Source: Pseudomonas sp. RIT-PI-q (GTDB lineage: Bacteria; Pseudomonadota; Gammaproteobacteria; Pseudomonadales; Pseudomonadaceae). From it: a stretch of 64,000 bases of DNA. A model generated the notes under the pieces. It had not been told where the DNA came from. It saw nothing but the letters and a program-made list of their open reading frames with translations, and ran no database searches. Shown here piece after piece: positions 1 through 9,126 of this stretch. Each line of letters starts with the position of its first letter. Positions within the stretch are counted from its first letter, which is position 1. The stretch lies in the NCBI RefSeq assembly GCF_001297125.1, contig NZ_LHPC01000038.1, forward strand, positions 124,001-188,000. The letters run 5' to 3'. A program made the position numbers and the translations under genes.

Positions 1-1
1 G

Positions 2-241
2 GACCGCGCCGATGAAATCGAAGTGCCGCTGCTGATGCACTTCGGCGAACAGGACAGCCACATTTCACTGGAAGCCGTGGAGAAAATCGCCGAGCGTTTC
101 GAGAACAACGACAACGTGGAAATTGTCGTGTATCCGGAAGCCGAACATGGCTTCAACTGCTCGCACCGCGACAGCTACAACCAGCGCGCCGCGGCTGAGG
201 CGCATGGCAATACGTTGATCTTTTTGGGTCAGGAGCTGTAA
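2..241 (+). CDS. Dienelactone hydrolase family protein, C-terminal part (5' end outside window)
   Basis: The reading frame is open from the left edge, so only about 79 C-terminal residues are seen. The fragment carries the late alpha/beta-hydrolase landmarks of the dienelactone hydrolase family: a strand ending in FGEQD, which supplies the catalytic acid, and the EAEHGFN block with the catalytic histidine, followed by the usual YNQRAAAEA helix. The family hydrolyses lactones or carboxylic esters in the cytoplasm. The nucleophile region lies outside the window, so the substrate class cannot be judged. A strong terminator follows the stop. Confidence 0.8.
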   Translation, partial: DRADEIEVPLLMHFGEQDSHISLEAVEKIAERFENNDNVEIVVYPEAEHGFNCSHRDSYNQRAAAEAHGNTLIFLGQEL

Positions 242-255
242 GGCCTGATGAACAA

Positions 256-296
256 AAGAGGACTTCCACCGCTTGGGTGGAAGTCCTCTTTTTTTG
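256..296 (+). terminator. Rho-independent terminator
   Basis: A perfect 15-bp stem (256-270 with 276-290) and a 5-nt GCTTG loop are followed by a T run. It sits 15 nt after the stop of the dienelactone hydrolase gene and ends that transcript. Confidence 0.9.
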
Positions 297-308
297 CGCC
301 TGTGATGG

Positions 309-382
309 CCCCATCGCGGGCAAGCCACGCTCCCACAGGGGAATGCAATCCAATGTGGGAGCGTGGCTTGCCCGCGATGGGG
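309..382. repeat. REPIN (REP doublet), GTGGGAGC family
   Basis: Two 29-nt arms (309-337 and 354-382) are exact inverted complements around a 16-nt spacer. Core GTGGGAGCGTGGCTTGCCCG. It lies between the convergent hydrolase and nitrilase genes. Confidence 0.9.
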
Positions 383-392
383 ACGACGCGGT

Positions 393-1367
393 TTAAAGGC
401 TGACTTCTTCCACTGAGTCGATCACTGCCAACTTCGGATGAGCGCTGCGTTCATGCACATGAGCCTGCGGTGTGCGGTCGATCAGCAGGCTCAGCAGTTC
501 CGGACGGCTGTAGTGGCCACGGGAATCCATCATGCGTTTGCGTCTGTCGATCAGGCTCATGTCGAGGTCGACGATCACCTCGCCTTCGCCTTCAGTCAGC
601 GAGCCGAGTATCACGCCATCCGGGCTGATGATCGCGGTGAAACACCCCCCTGAAATCGGGCCGATGGGGCAACCGGTATCAGCCATGATCTGCGCCTGTT
701 GCTCAGGGTTCAGCCAGGCGGTGGAGTTGACCACGAAGCACGCCGACTCCAACGCATGCTGGCGGATGTTGACTTCCATTTGCGAAGTGAACAACGGTCC
801 GGCAAACGACCCTGGGTACATCGACGCGTGAATTTGCTCGCCGTCGGCCATCAAGGCGTAACGGGCCAGCGGGTTGTAATGTTCCCAGCACGCCAACTGG
901 CCGATGCGCCCTACCGCGCTGTCGGTGGCGCGAAGGCCAGAGCCGTCCCCCATGCCCCAAATCATACGTTCGTGATAGGTCGGGGAAATCTTGCGGCGAT
1001 GCTGGATCAGTGTGCCGTCGGCGTCGAACAGCAACTGCGCGTTGTACAACGTGCCGCCGTCACGTTCGTTGACGCCGATGGACACGACCATGCCAGCCTG
1101 GTTGGCGGCGGCACCGATGGCATCAGTGGCGGCCGACGGAACGGTCACGGACTGGTCCAGCAGTTTGAGGTGTTCGGCACCCATTTCGAACGGCGACTGC
1201 ACGAACGAGAAATACGGGTAGTACGGCACGATGGTTTCCGGGAACACGGCGAACTGCACACCTTGGTCACCGAGCTCGAGAATCTTCTGGACAACTTTAT
1301 CGACAGTGCCTTCACGGCTGTAGAGCACGGGTGCGATCTGGACGGCGGCGGCTTTGACGATGGTCAT
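393..1367 (-). CDS. Nit6803-type nitrilase
   Basis: A 324-residue carbon-nitrogen hydrolase that converts a nitrile to the carboxylic acid and ammonia in the cytoplasm. The triad is visible as E44 (FPET), K126 (RRKISP) and C160 (ACWEHYNP). The blocks PYYPYFSF, PTYHERM and CWEHYNPLARYALM are those of the Synechocystis Nit6803-like nitrilases. The frame continues 28 codons upstream of the chosen ATG, but those residues do not look like family sequence, while MTIVKAAAVQ is the normal N-terminus. No aldoxime dehydratase or other nitrile-pathway gene is adjacent. The GlxA-type regulator upstream on the same strand is a possible controller, but a REPIN separates the two. The natural substrate is unknown. 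Confidence 0.88.
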   Translation of the reverse strand: MTIVKAAAVQIAPVLYSREGTVDKVVQKILELGDQGVQFAVFPETIVPYYPYFSFVQSPFEMGAEHLKLLDQSVTVPSAATDAIGAAANQAGMVVSIGVNERDGGTLYNAQLLFDADGTLIQHRRKISPTYHERMIWGMGDGSGLRATDSAVGRIGQLACWEHYNPLARYALMADGEQIHASMYPGSFAGPLFTSQMEVNIRQHALESACFVVNSTAWLNPEQQAQIMADTGCPIGPISGGCFTAIISPDGVILGSLTEGEGEVIVDLDMSLIDRRKRMMDSRGHYSRPELLSLLIDRTPQAHVHERSAHPKLAVIDSVEEVSL

Positions 1368-1476
1368 GGCGGTGATCTCATTGAGGAAGTGGGCTTCAAC
1401 GAGATCTAAATTACGCCAATAATATTTAGACTTAAATGTCGTATACACCACCTTTTAGGACACCGCCACATAACCC

Positions 1477-1575
1477 TGTAGGAGCTGGCTTGCCAGCGAA
1501 GGTCGTTAACGATGACGCGCTTCAACAGGATAATCGTGGCGCATTCAAATGCTTCGCTGGCAAGCCAGCTCCTAC
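1477..1575. repeat. REPIN, GTAGGAGCTGGCTTGCCAGC subfamily
   Basis: Arms 1477-1500 and 1553-1575 are inverted copies. The roughly 50-nt spacer resembles that of the element at 55417-55516, including AACAGGATAA, so these two belong to one subfamily. Confidence 0.88.
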
Positions 1576-1601
1576 GCAGGGGGCCGTGGGCGGGATCGGG
1601 T

Positions 1602-2534
1602 TCAGGCTCGGTTGGCGCGTTGTATGACTTGCGGTGGCTGGCCGAAGGCACGGATAAACGCCCGGCGCATGCGCTCCCGATCGCCGAAACCGGTGTCGGC
1701 TGCCACCACATCGATGGAGTGCCGACCGGTTTCCATCATCAGGCGGGCGGACTCCACCCGCAGGTTTTCGATGGCTTTGGCCGGTGATTGGCCGGTTTCG
1801 GCGTGGAACACACGGCTGAACTGGCGCGGGCTCAAATTGGCCGCGCTGGCCAGTTCCTCGACTGACAGCGCCGACTTCAAATTGTGCTTGGCGTAGGTCA
1901 GCGCAGCCTGGATGCGATCGGTCTTGGGCTCAAGTTCAAGCATCACCGAAAACTGCGACTGCCCACCCGCGCGCCGGTGGTACACCACCAATTGCCGGGC
2001 CACGCGCCGCGCCACTTCGGCGCCGAGGTCGTTCTCAACCAGGGCCAGCGCCAAATCGACGCAAGCGCTCATGCCCGCCGCGGTCCAGATGTTGCCGTCG
2101 TTGATGAAGATCCGGTCTTCCTCCACTTTCACTTTCGGGTACGCCCGCTGCAACGCCGGGGCATGACACCAGTGTGTGGTCGCCCGTCGGCCGTCGAGCA
2201 AGCCGGCCTCGGCCAGCACGATAGCGCCGGTGCAGATCGAACCCAGGCGCCGGGTGGTCTGGCTGGCGTTGCGCAAAAACTCCACCATGCCCGGTGTTGT
2301 CGGGCGGATCAGGTTATCGCCCATCACCAGCAGCGTATCGAACGGGCGCTGGTCGAACGCGCTGGTTTCCACGCCGAATCCGGCGGACGTCTGCACTGTC
2401 CCGCCGTGCTCGGACAGCAAGGTAATGCTGTACACCGGTTCGTCGGCGGCGGTGTTGCTCAACTCGAACGTGGCGCACATGGCCAGGCCGAGCACCTGAA
2501 ATCCGGGGTAAACAATCAGTCCGATCTTGTGCAT
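1602..2534 (-). CDS. GlxA family transcriptional regulator (DJ-1/PfpI plus AraC HTH)
   Basis: A 310-residue cytoplasmic transcription factor. Residues 1 to about 165 form a DJ-1/PfpI-like domain (MHKIGLIVYPGFQ start, SICTGAIVLAEAGLL elbow, DGRRATTHW). The last 95 residues form an AraC-type double HTH (LSPRQFSRVFHAETG, then GFGDRERMRRAF). GlxA-type activators in Pseudomonas often control nitrogen-compound catabolism such as glycine betaine, carnitine or arginine. The ligand here is not evident. The ATG at 2534 is preceded by AGAGG at good spacing; the 20 residues upstream in frame are not family-like. The nitrilase downstream on the same strand is a possible target, which is inference from position. 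Confidence 0.87.
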   Translation of the reverse strand: MHKIGLIVYPGFQVLGLAMCATFELSNTAADEPVYSITLLSEHGGTVQTSAGFGVETSAFDQRPFDTLLVMGDNLIRPTTPGMVEFLRNASQTTRRLGSICTGAIVLAEAGLLDGRRATTHWCHAPALQRAYPKVKVEEDRIFINDGNIWTAAGMSACVDLALALVENDLGAEVARRVARQLVVYHRRAGGQSQFSVMLELEPKTDRIQAALTYAKHNLKSALSVEELASAANLSPRQFSRVFHAETGQSPAKAIENLRVESARLMMETGRHSIDVVAADTGFGDRERMRRAFIRAFGQPPQVIQRANRA

Positions 2535-2658
2535 GACAGCCGCCTCTCTTGTCCTGAAACGTGGCATGACTGGTTTTAGGCCATTGAATTGCACTGTACG
2601 CGCAAATCGGGTCTATACATAACTGTAATCAGTTGGCCGAAAACAAGAGGCACAGGCC

Positions 2659-5600
2659 ATGGACAACCACGGTTCGGGCACTAACCTGGCGTTTTGGCTG
2701 CCAGGCAGTGCGGTGATCCTCAGTCTGGTGGTCTCGATGTTCGCCCTCAACCGCGAGCCGTTCCTTGAACCGCGGCCCATCGGCGCGCAGTTTCAGGCGC
2801 AACTGCCCATCGAAGCACGGCTCTGGCAAGACCCTTTCGACGCCGTCGAGCGTTATCGCAAAAAGCTCACCGACAGCAAGAACCCGGATGCGGACAATGT
2901 GTGCAGTGCCGATATAGCGCCCCTGCCAGGCGAAAATTCAGCGCCCGATGTCATGGTAGCGCTGGTCGAAGGTGGCCCTTACGCCGACGAAGTCGAACGA
3001 CGCCGCCGCATCCGTTATGCCTTGCTGGCGGGGTTCAAGAATTCCCATCGCGTGCCGGATCAGGAACAGTACATCCACTGCTTGAGACTCGCCGCTGACC
3101 TGTCGGTCGATGCACCGCAGAAAACCGCGTTCGTCGACGCACCCTATGAAATCTTCGTCTCCAATCCCTTCGATCCGCCGACGGCACTGGATGGTGCCTC
3201 ACCGCCGCCCGACCGAACGATAGTGTTCTGGTTGAAACAGGACGCGCTCGGTTCAACCCCGTTGCAGCAACTGGAAAAACTACGCGCAACCCTGAACAAC
3301 AAAATCGCCCGGGCCTGCACGCCAACGCCGTGTTCCGAACCGCCCGCCGATGCCGTTCTGAAAGTCATCGGCCCTTCGACCTCAACCGTACTGCGCGACA
3401 TGTTCCAGGATCAGGACATCGGCAAAGCCACCGCGGATGTCGAGATTTACTCGCCGCTGGCCACGGCGGATAACGAAACCCTGGATCGCGGCTACAAGAA
3501 ACTTTCACCGCCGCTGGCAAGCAGACCACCGATGAAGTTGCTGCGCACCGTCAGCGACGACGGCACCATGACGCAGCTGATGCTTGAGGAGCTGAAGCTG
3601 CGTCGTGTCGATCCCGCTGCTGGCGTGCGGTGCAGCGAAGGCAAGCTGCGACGCATCGGCTCACCATGCACCCGTGACCTGCGACGCAGCGGCAATCGCA
3701 TTGCGTTGATTTCCGAGTGGGACAGCTTCTACAGCCGCGCGCTGATCGAAAGCTTCAAGTCGCAGGTCGCCAACGACGCCCACCTCGGTAACGATGACAA
3801 AAACCAGCGGGCGGTGGTCGATCAGTGGATTTTGCGTTTCAGCTATCTACGCGGTCTGGACGGTCGCCTGCCCGAGGAATCGGCCAGCAATGACAAAAGC
3901 GCCCCTGCCGATCCCGGCAAAAACAGTAAAGACTCCACACAGATTGATCTCAGTCCATTGGAGAAATCCGATGGCAATTCCCAGCTCGATTACCTGCGAC
4001 GCCTCGCCGATCACATTGCCAACGAGGACGCGGCCTATCGACGCAATGGCGAAAGCGGCATCGGCGCGATCGGTGTGCTGGGCGTCGATGCCTACGACAA
4101 GCTGCTGGTGTTGCAGGCGCTGAAGAGCCGGTTGCCGTACAAACTGTACTTTTCCACCGACCTCGACGCACGCATGTTGCAGCGCGGCCAGGCGCAAACC
4201 ACGCGCAACCTGATACTCGCCGCGCCCTATGGCCTGACGCTGACCCGTGCCCTGCAACAGGACGTGCCGCCGTTTCGCGACAGCCTGCAAAGTGCTGTGT
4301 TCATCTCGGTGCTGGCCGCCCTGGCGCCACAATCCTTCGATGCCAAACGGGCGAAGTTCGACTATTCAAAATCCGAGCTGCTGTCACCGGGGATCTACGA
4401 GGTGGGCATCAGCGGCTTCATTCCTCTGGCGAGTCGGCTGACTGCCTCACGCCCGTCCAACTGCGAAGCCCCGACCCAATCGCAGTCCGACCGTGGCGTG
4501 CGTCCGCACGACCTCATGGCGCTGCGCTGCCTCCAGGATCCATCGCCACCGCCCTACCCTGAACCCTCCTCGTCGATCCGCGAGCGCTTCAAGCAGGCCC
4601 AATCGTTTTTCTGGGCCGGGCCGCTGACACTCACGCTGTTGATACTCGCCGGGTTCATCGTCTGGTGGCAGATCGAGGGCCCGCGAGATGATCACGATGC
4701 ACGACTGGCCTGGGTCCGAGGCGTGCCGATCACGTTGTACATGGTGGCGGCGGCCTGCGCCTTCATCGCCACGCGGTTCTGGCACGCGGAGTTTCTCTGG
4801 TTCACGTTCGTGCTGATCCTGCTGGGCATCGTCACATCGAACCTGACCCGGCGCTCTGCGAGAAAACTGGCGATGGCCCAGGATGTGACTGGCAGCGCCA
4901 GCACCGGCTTGTACGACTCCCGGGCGTGGTACATCGTGGTTCCGCTGGTGATGTTTATTCTCGCCTTGATGTTGGCGTACCAGATGCGCAGCACGTTGAC
5001 GGACAACGGCCTGGGCGAGCCGATGTTCCTGTTCGAAGGCATCAGCGCCTGGCCGACCATGGCCCTGCGACTGCTGGCGGTGCTGATATCGCTCTCGGCA
5101 TTGGCATGGGGCTGGCGCAACCTGCGCGTCAACCGGGCCGAGATCGAGACCACGTATCACCTGACCCTGCACATGCGCAAATACGAGATGACCTTATGGG
5201 GTCAGCTCCGGCGTTTGATTCGTCGCGGCAAGGGCTGGAAGTTTCGGCGCTGGTGCAACGAACTCGGGCATTGCCTGGTGCTGATTTTTTTCCCGCTGAT
5301 GAGCACCCGCGAAGAGTGGTCGAAGTCCTGCACACCGGCCAAGGCCACCTGCGCGGACGGGCGCAAGCTGATCTCCATTGCGCGCTTCTGGGGTGAGCAT
5401 TGCGTGTGCGGTTCCTTCGGTGCGCGGATGCTGCGGGCCATGCTTGCCACCTGGGTTTTCGTCGTCGTCACCAGCGTGCTGTTTGTCGTCTGGCCAATGG
5501 AAGGCATGCCCGTTCGCGGCGAATCAATGTGGTGGATGATGGGCTGGCTGCTGCCCACGCTGATTTTCCAGGTGCTGGTGTTCTGGGTCGTGGACGCCAA

Positions 5601-6150
5601 TCTGCTGCTGACGCGCTTCATCCGTCACCTCAGCGAACACCATGCGATCTGGCCCGGCAGCTTGCAGGCGGAGCACAAGAAAACCTTCGGCATGCTCAGG
5701 CATCCGTGCATCGATGAGTGGGTGGATTTGCAACTGATCGCCAAGCGCACCTCGGCGGTCAACCGGCTGATCTACGCGCCGACGGTGGTGATGTTGATCC
5801 TGCTGGCGTCGCGCAGCAGCCTGTTCGATAACTGGCCGACCCCGCCGGGCCTGATCATTTCGTACTTGCTGACGGCGCTGGTACTGCTGGTCTCGGCATT
5901 GTCGCTGCGGCGCGGAGCGGAAAAGGCCCGCTCGCTCGCGTTGCAACGACTGGACGCCTTCCTGCTGCAAACACCCGAAACATCGCCCTGCTACGAGAAA
6001 TTCAAGATGATCCGCGAGCGCGTCGCGACGCTCAATACCGGCTCGTTCTCACGCTACTCCGAGGACCCGTTGATCCGGGCGCTGCTGCTGTCGCTGACCG
6101 GCATCGGCGGCTCGGCGATTGTCGATGCGCTGAACTTTGCAAAGTTTTAG
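2659..6150 (+). CDS. Large polytopic membrane protein of unknown function (1163 aa)
   Basis: I do not recognise a named family. The protein has one N-terminal hydrophobic segment (about 10-30), then about 615 mainly soluble residues, then roughly nine hydrophobic segments (near 648-670, 689-708, 712-730, 757-776, 800-819, 927-945, 958-978, 1038-1053, 1064-1083). Membrane orientation is not established. The soluble part has stretches such as RIALISEWDSFYSRALIESF, GVLGVDAYDKLLVLQAL and YFSTDLDARML. These look like the alternating strands and helices of a periplasmic-binding-protein fold and recur in large uncharacterised bacterial proteins. ATG 2659 has AAGAGG upstream. It is divergent from the GlxA regulator and monocistronic, followed by a REP cluster. 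A sensory or ligand-gated membrane role is inference only. Confidence 0.75.
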   Translation: MDNHGSGTNLAFWLPGSAVILSLVVSMFALNREPFLEPRPIGAQFQAQLPIEARLWQDPFDAVERYRKKLTDSKNPDADNVCSADIAPLPGENSAPDVMVALVEGGPYADEVERRRRIRYALLAGFKNSHRVPDQEQYIHCLRLAADLSVDAPQKTAFVDAPYEIFVSNPFDPPTALDGASPPPDRTIVFWLKQDALGSTPLQQLEKLRATLNNKIARACTPTPCSEPPADAVLKVIGPSTSTVLRDMFQDQDIGKATADVEIYSPLATADNETLDRGYKKLSPPLASRPPMKLLRTVSDDGTMTQLMLEELKLRRVDPAAGVRCSEGKLRRIGSPCTRDLRRSGNRIALISEWDSFYSRALIESFKSQVANDAHLGNDDKNQRAVVDQWILRFSYLRGLDGRLPEESASNDKSAPADPGKNSKDSTQIDLSPLEKSDGNSQLDYLRRLADHIANEDAAYRRNGESGIGAIGVLGVDAYDKLLVLQALKSRLPYKLYFSTDLDARMLQRGQAQTTRNLILAAPYGLTLTRALQQDVPPFRDSLQSAVFISVLAALAPQSFDAKRAKFDYSKSELLSPGIYEVGISGFIPLASRLTASRPSNCEAPTQSQSDRGVRPHDLMALRCLQDPSPPPYPEPSSSIRERFKQAQSFFWAGPLTLTLLILAGFIVWWQIEGPRDDHDARLAWVRGVPITLYMVAAACAFIATRFWHAEFLWFTFVLILLGIVTSNLTRRSARKLAMAQDVTGSASTGLYDSRAWYIVVPLVMFILALMLAYQMRSTLTDNGLGEPMFLFEGISAWPTMALRLLAVLISLSALAWGWRNLRVNRAEIETTYHLTLHMRKYEMTLWGQLRRLIRRGKGWKFRRWCNELGHCLVLIFFPLMSTREEWSKSCTPAKATCADGRKLISIARFWGEHCVCGSFGARMLRAMLATWVFVVVTSVLFVVWPMEGMPVRGESMWWMMGWLLPTLIFQVLVFWVVDANLLLTRFIRHLSEHHAIWPGSLQAEHKKTFGMLRHPCIDEWVDLQLIAKRTSAVNRLIYAPTVVMLILLASRSSLFDNWPTPPGLIISYLLTALVLLVSALSLRRGAEKARSLALQRLDAFLLQTPETSPCYEKFKMIRERVATLNTGSFSRYSEDPLIRALLLSLTGIGGSAIVDALNFAKF

Positions 6151-6156
6151 CCAACC

Positions 6157-6399
6157 GCGAGGCTGCATCTATCTCTGTAGCAGCTGTCGAGCTTAGGAGG
6201 TTGCATCTATCCCTGTAGCAGCTGTCGAGCCTGCGAGGCTGCGTTCGGCTGCGAAGCAGTCGTAAATCCTGAGTACGCGGTGTGTCTGACACACCGCATC
6301 GACTGGTTTCACGACTGCTGCGCAGCCGAACGCAGCCTCGCAAGCTCGACAGCTGCTACAGAGCCGAGCGCAGCCTCGCAAGCTCGACAGCTGCTACAA
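6157..6399. repeat. Composite REP cluster, GTAGCAGCTGTCGAGC family
   Basis: A partial copy (CTGTAGCAGCTGTCGAGCTT) precedes a full inverted pair spanning about 6215-6360, and another copy in the right-arm orientation follows. The centre holds CGGTGTGTCTGACACACCG. It looks like successive additions of REP units. Confidence 0.88.
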
Positions 6400-6407
6400 G
6401 GATCGTG

Positions 6408-7991
6408 TTATGGCTTATCTGGTGTATCGGCGCGTACGACATCCAGCGGCCGGTTTTCGCCAAAAACCGTGTAACCCACAATCTGCGGCCAGTTGAATCG
6501 ATAGACCGTGGATGACGGCTCGGGGGGGCATTTGCCGTTATCCGCATCGACACCCACAATCGACCACTGCGCACCAGAGGTTTTACCCAGTTCACGGGCA
6601 GCCTCGGGGTTGAAACAGCGACCCAGCACCTCATCCGGCACCAACGCGTAGGCTTGCGGATGTTCGCGCAGCCATTGCGCAGCCCTCTCCACCGTGGAAT
6701 CGAGCATGCCGAAATGCACGATCGGCTGGCGGGCGAACAACCAGTGCCCCTCGCTCCAGTTGACCAATACCAGCTCCGCGCCGTGGCTCAGGGTATTCGC
6801 CTGCGTCATGATCACCTGATCCGGATTGACCCCGTCCTTGACCGGCTCGATGAAACCACGGGCGAACCACAGCACAAACCAGGTCACGACCAGCGCCGGG
6901 AATGCGCGTCGAAACCGTGGGCGCTGGCGGAACCAGCGCTGCAGCAGCCACGGGATCAGCGGCGCGGCCACCAGCACCAATCCGGGCAGCGCCGGGTAGA
7001 TGTACAACTTGCGTTTGCCGCTGCTGATACAGAAAAACAGCACCACCAGCGCAACCCAACCGAGCAGCACCAGCACCCGGCCGTCGCGTTTGCTCAACTG
7101 TCTGCGCCAGGCCGGCACCAGCCACGGCAACACCAAAACCAAAGGCAGCCAATACTGCGGAATGACGTTGACGAAGAAGTACCAGAACGGTTCGCGGTGA
7201 TGCCACGCGGCGGCGTAGCGCCCGGCAGTCTGGCGCAGAAGGATTTCCCGCGCATAGGCCACTTCGTCAGCGGCGTCATTGAACGCAATGGACACCGCCA
7301 ACGGCAGCAGCCAGATCGCAATCGCCCCGAGCATCACCACAAAACCCAGCAACCATTTGCGCGCATCGCCCGGCATGGCCACCACACCCGGCCAATCCTT
7401 GCGCACCGCGTAGGCATACGGGATCAACATCAGCGCTGGAAGGAAGCCGACGCCTTTAGTGATCACGCCGATGCCCATGGCCGCACAGCCCACGTAAAAC
7501 CAGCGCCACGCCGGCCCCAGCAACAGGTGACGCGCCAACCCGTACAGGCCCAGCGACGTGAACAGAATCAAAAAGCTGTCGATCTGCCCGGTGCGCAGGA
7601 TGCTGTAGGTCTGGTAAGTCGCCAGGTACAGCAGCGCGGCCGTGCGAGCGACGCGCTGATTCCACAGCCGACGGCCGAGGTCGTAGACCATCGCCGTCAC
7701 CGTCACCGCCGAAAACAGCCCCGGAATGTACAGGGCGATGTTGGGCTTGCCGGTAAGCCAGACGAAGAACGCCACCGTCCACATGAAAATCGGCGGTTTG
7801 TCGCCGTAAATTTCCCCGGCGCGATGTGGAATCAACCACGAACCGTTATTCAGCATTTCCAGCGCAACGCCGAGGAACCGTTCCTCATCGACGTTCTGCG
7901 CCGAACGCAGCCCCAGGCCGGCACCGATCAACAGCAAGGCAAGCAGCATCAGGCCCAGGCATTCGACCCTGGGCGATAGGGTTCGGCGCAT
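6408..7991 (-). CDS. ArnT-like glycosyltransferase (GT39/GT83 type membrane transferase)
   Basis: A 527-residue integral inner-membrane protein with about ten hydrophobic segments in residues 10-390 and a soluble C-terminal domain of about 130 residues. The N-terminal loop after the first span carries DEERFLGVALEML and GDKPPIFMW, the acidic and DKPP features of ArnT/PMT-type enzymes, which move a sugar from a polyprenyl-phosphate donor to lipid A, a glycan or a protein on the periplasmic face. It is the last gene of the leftward set LAB_N, GT2 and epimerase, with 3 bp between it and the LAB_N gene. Donor and acceptor are unknown. A REP cluster lies right after its stop. Confidence 0.87.
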   Translation of the reverse strand: MRRTLSPRVECLGLMLLALLLIGAGLGLRSAQNVDEERFLGVALEMLNNGSWLIPHRAGEIYGDKPPIFMWTVAFFVWLTGKPNIALYIPGLFSAVTVTAMVYDLGRRLWNQRVARTAALLYLATYQTYSILRTGQIDSFLILFTSLGLYGLARHLLLGPAWRWFYVGCAAMGIGVITKGVGFLPALMLIPYAYAVRKDWPGVVAMPGDARKWLLGFVVMLGAIAIWLLPLAVSIAFNDAADEVAYAREILLRQTAGRYAAAWHHREPFWYFFVNVIPQYWLPLVLVLPWLVPAWRRQLSKRDGRVLVLLGWVALVVLFFCISSGKRKLYIYPALPGLVLVAAPLIPWLLQRWFRQRPRFRRAFPALVVTWFVLWFARGFIEPVKDGVNPDQVIMTQANTLSHGAELVLVNWSEGHWLFARQPIVHFGMLDSTVERAAQWLREHPQAYALVPDEVLGRCFNPEAARELGKTSGAQWSIVGVDADNGKCPPEPSSTVYRFNWPQIVGYTVFGENRPLDVVRADTPDKP

Positions 7992-7994
7992 GAC

Positions 7995-8273
7995 TTATTC
8001 CTTGATGTTTTTGCTTTTGGCGATCAATTGCAGGTTGCGCAGATACACGATGGAACCAAAGGCCTGACCGGCAATGAACACCGGGTCTTGGCGGTAAATC
8101 GCGTAGGCGAACAGCAAGGTGCTGCCGACAATGCTCAAGTACCAGAAGCTCACCGGGATCACGCTGCGTTTCTTGTATTCGCTGTACAGCCACTGCAAGA
8201 CGAATCGCCCGGCACACGCAATCTGCCCGGCAAAGCCGATCACCAGCCACAGGACTTCGCGTGAAAGGGTCAT
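7995..8273 (-). CDS. LAB_N domain membrane protein (lipid-A-disaccharide synthase N-terminal-like)
   Basis: A 92-residue protein with three hydrophobic helices, matching the stand-alone LAB_N family. Landmarks are FAGQIACAGRFVLQWLYSEY near residues 14-33, SFWYLSIVGS and the RQDPVFIAGQ block. In other bacteria such proteins sit beside GT2 and ArnT-like genes and are thought to help in polyprenyl-linked sugar transfer or flipping. Its ATG (8273-8271) overlaps the TGA of the GT2 gene as ATGA, so the two are translationally coupled. It is too short to be the synthase itself. Confidence 0.87.
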   Translation of the reverse strand: MTLSREVLWLVIGFAGQIACAGRFVLQWLYSEYKKRSVIPVSFWYLSIVGSTLLFAYAIYRQDPVFIAGQAFGSIVYLRNLQLIAKSKNIKE

Positions 8274-9010
8274 GCGTCCACCTCCTGGGCGTTGGTGTTC
8301 AGGCGTGTGCGTTTGATCAGCCACCAGACGCCGATCAAGTCGAGAATGCCCACCAGCGCGCGGTCGAGGTTGCCGTACTTGGACACGCCGGCCGTGCGCG
8401 GTCGGTGGTTGACCGGGTGGACGATCATTCGCCCATTGTGGCGCTGGATCAGCGCCGGAATGAAGCGGTGCATATGGTCGAAATACGGCAGGCGCCAAAA
8501 CGCCACGCGCTCGATCAGCTTCAATCCGCAACCGGTGTCCGGGGTGGCGTCCCTGAGCAGGCGGCGGCGCCGGCCGTTGGCGAAACGCGAGGCCCAGCGT
8601 TTGCTTGCGGTATCGCGGCGGTTGGTGCGGTGGCCGGCGACCAATTGCACGTCGCCCCTGCCCCGCTCGCCACGCACCAGCGCCAACATGCCGGGGATGT
8701 CCGCCGGGTCGTTTTGCCCGTCGCCATCGAGCGTTGCCAGCCATTGCCCGCGAGCCTCGCGCGCCGCATGGTAGAGCGAGGTGCTTTGCCCCAGCGAACG
8801 TTCATGACGCAGGATGCGCAAGGTGTCCAGGCCGCTGCTTTTGATCTGCCGCAACTCGTGCAACGTGGCGTCGGTACTGCCATCGTCGACCACGATAATT
8901 TCATAAGACTCGTCGGCCAGCGCCACACGTATCTCCTCAAGCAAGGGCTTAAGGTTGTTCGCTTCATTCTTCGCTGGAATCAGTACCGATACAAAAATGT
9001 CTTGGCTCAT
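8270..9010 (-). CDS. Glycosyltransferase family 2 (polyprenyl-phosphate sugar transferase type)
   Basis: A 246-residue cytoplasmic GT-A enzyme. Landmarks are the N-terminal SVLIPAKNEANNL, the VVDDGSTD nucleotide-sugar block, the LDGDGQNDP metal-binding DxD region and KYGNLDRALVGILDLIGVW near the C-terminus. This resembles DPM1/ArnC/GtrB enzymes that load a sugar onto undecaprenyl phosphate. It would supply the lipid-linked donor for the ArnT-like enzyme downstream. The ATG at 9010 has GAGG upstream. An alternative ATG at 9022 (MRDSMSQD) with AGGA is possible. A long 5' in-frame extension runs through a REP element and is not credible. Confidence 0.87.
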   Translation of the reverse strand: MSQDIFVSVLIPAKNEANNLKPLLEEIRVALADESYEIIVVDDGSTDATLHELRQIKSSGLDTLRILRHERSLGQSTSLYHAAREARGQWLATLDGDGQNDPADIPGMLALVRGERGRGDVQLVAGHRTNRRDTASKRWASRFANGRRRRLLRDATPDTGCGLKLIERVAFWRLPYFDHMHRFIPALIQRHNGRMIVHPVNHRPRTAGVSKYGNLDRALVGILDLIGVWWLIKRTRLNTNAQEVDA

Positions 9011-9044
9011 GGAGTCCCTCATTTTTCCTAAATAACGCAATCCC

Positions 9045-9110
9045 TGTAGGAGCTGGCCCGCCCGCGAAGGCGCCCCTGAGGACCCCTTCGCGGGAAAGCC
9101 AGCGCCTACA
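9045..9110. repeat. REPIN, divergent arms
   Basis: TGTAGGAGCTGGCCCGCCCG and its imperfect inverted partner ending GCGCCTACA enclose a short spacer. It lies between the GT2 and epimerase genes, so these may not be strictly one transcript. Confidence 0.82.
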
Positions 9111-9126
9111 GACGGCAGTACCCCAT

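Noticed and set aside
6282..6515. Short open frames in REP DNA (also near 65, 12123, 13145, 20405, 23286)
   Set aside because: They translate the inverted repeats into recurring peptides such as CRACEAAFGCAAV or VGAGLPA and have no ribosome-binding site.
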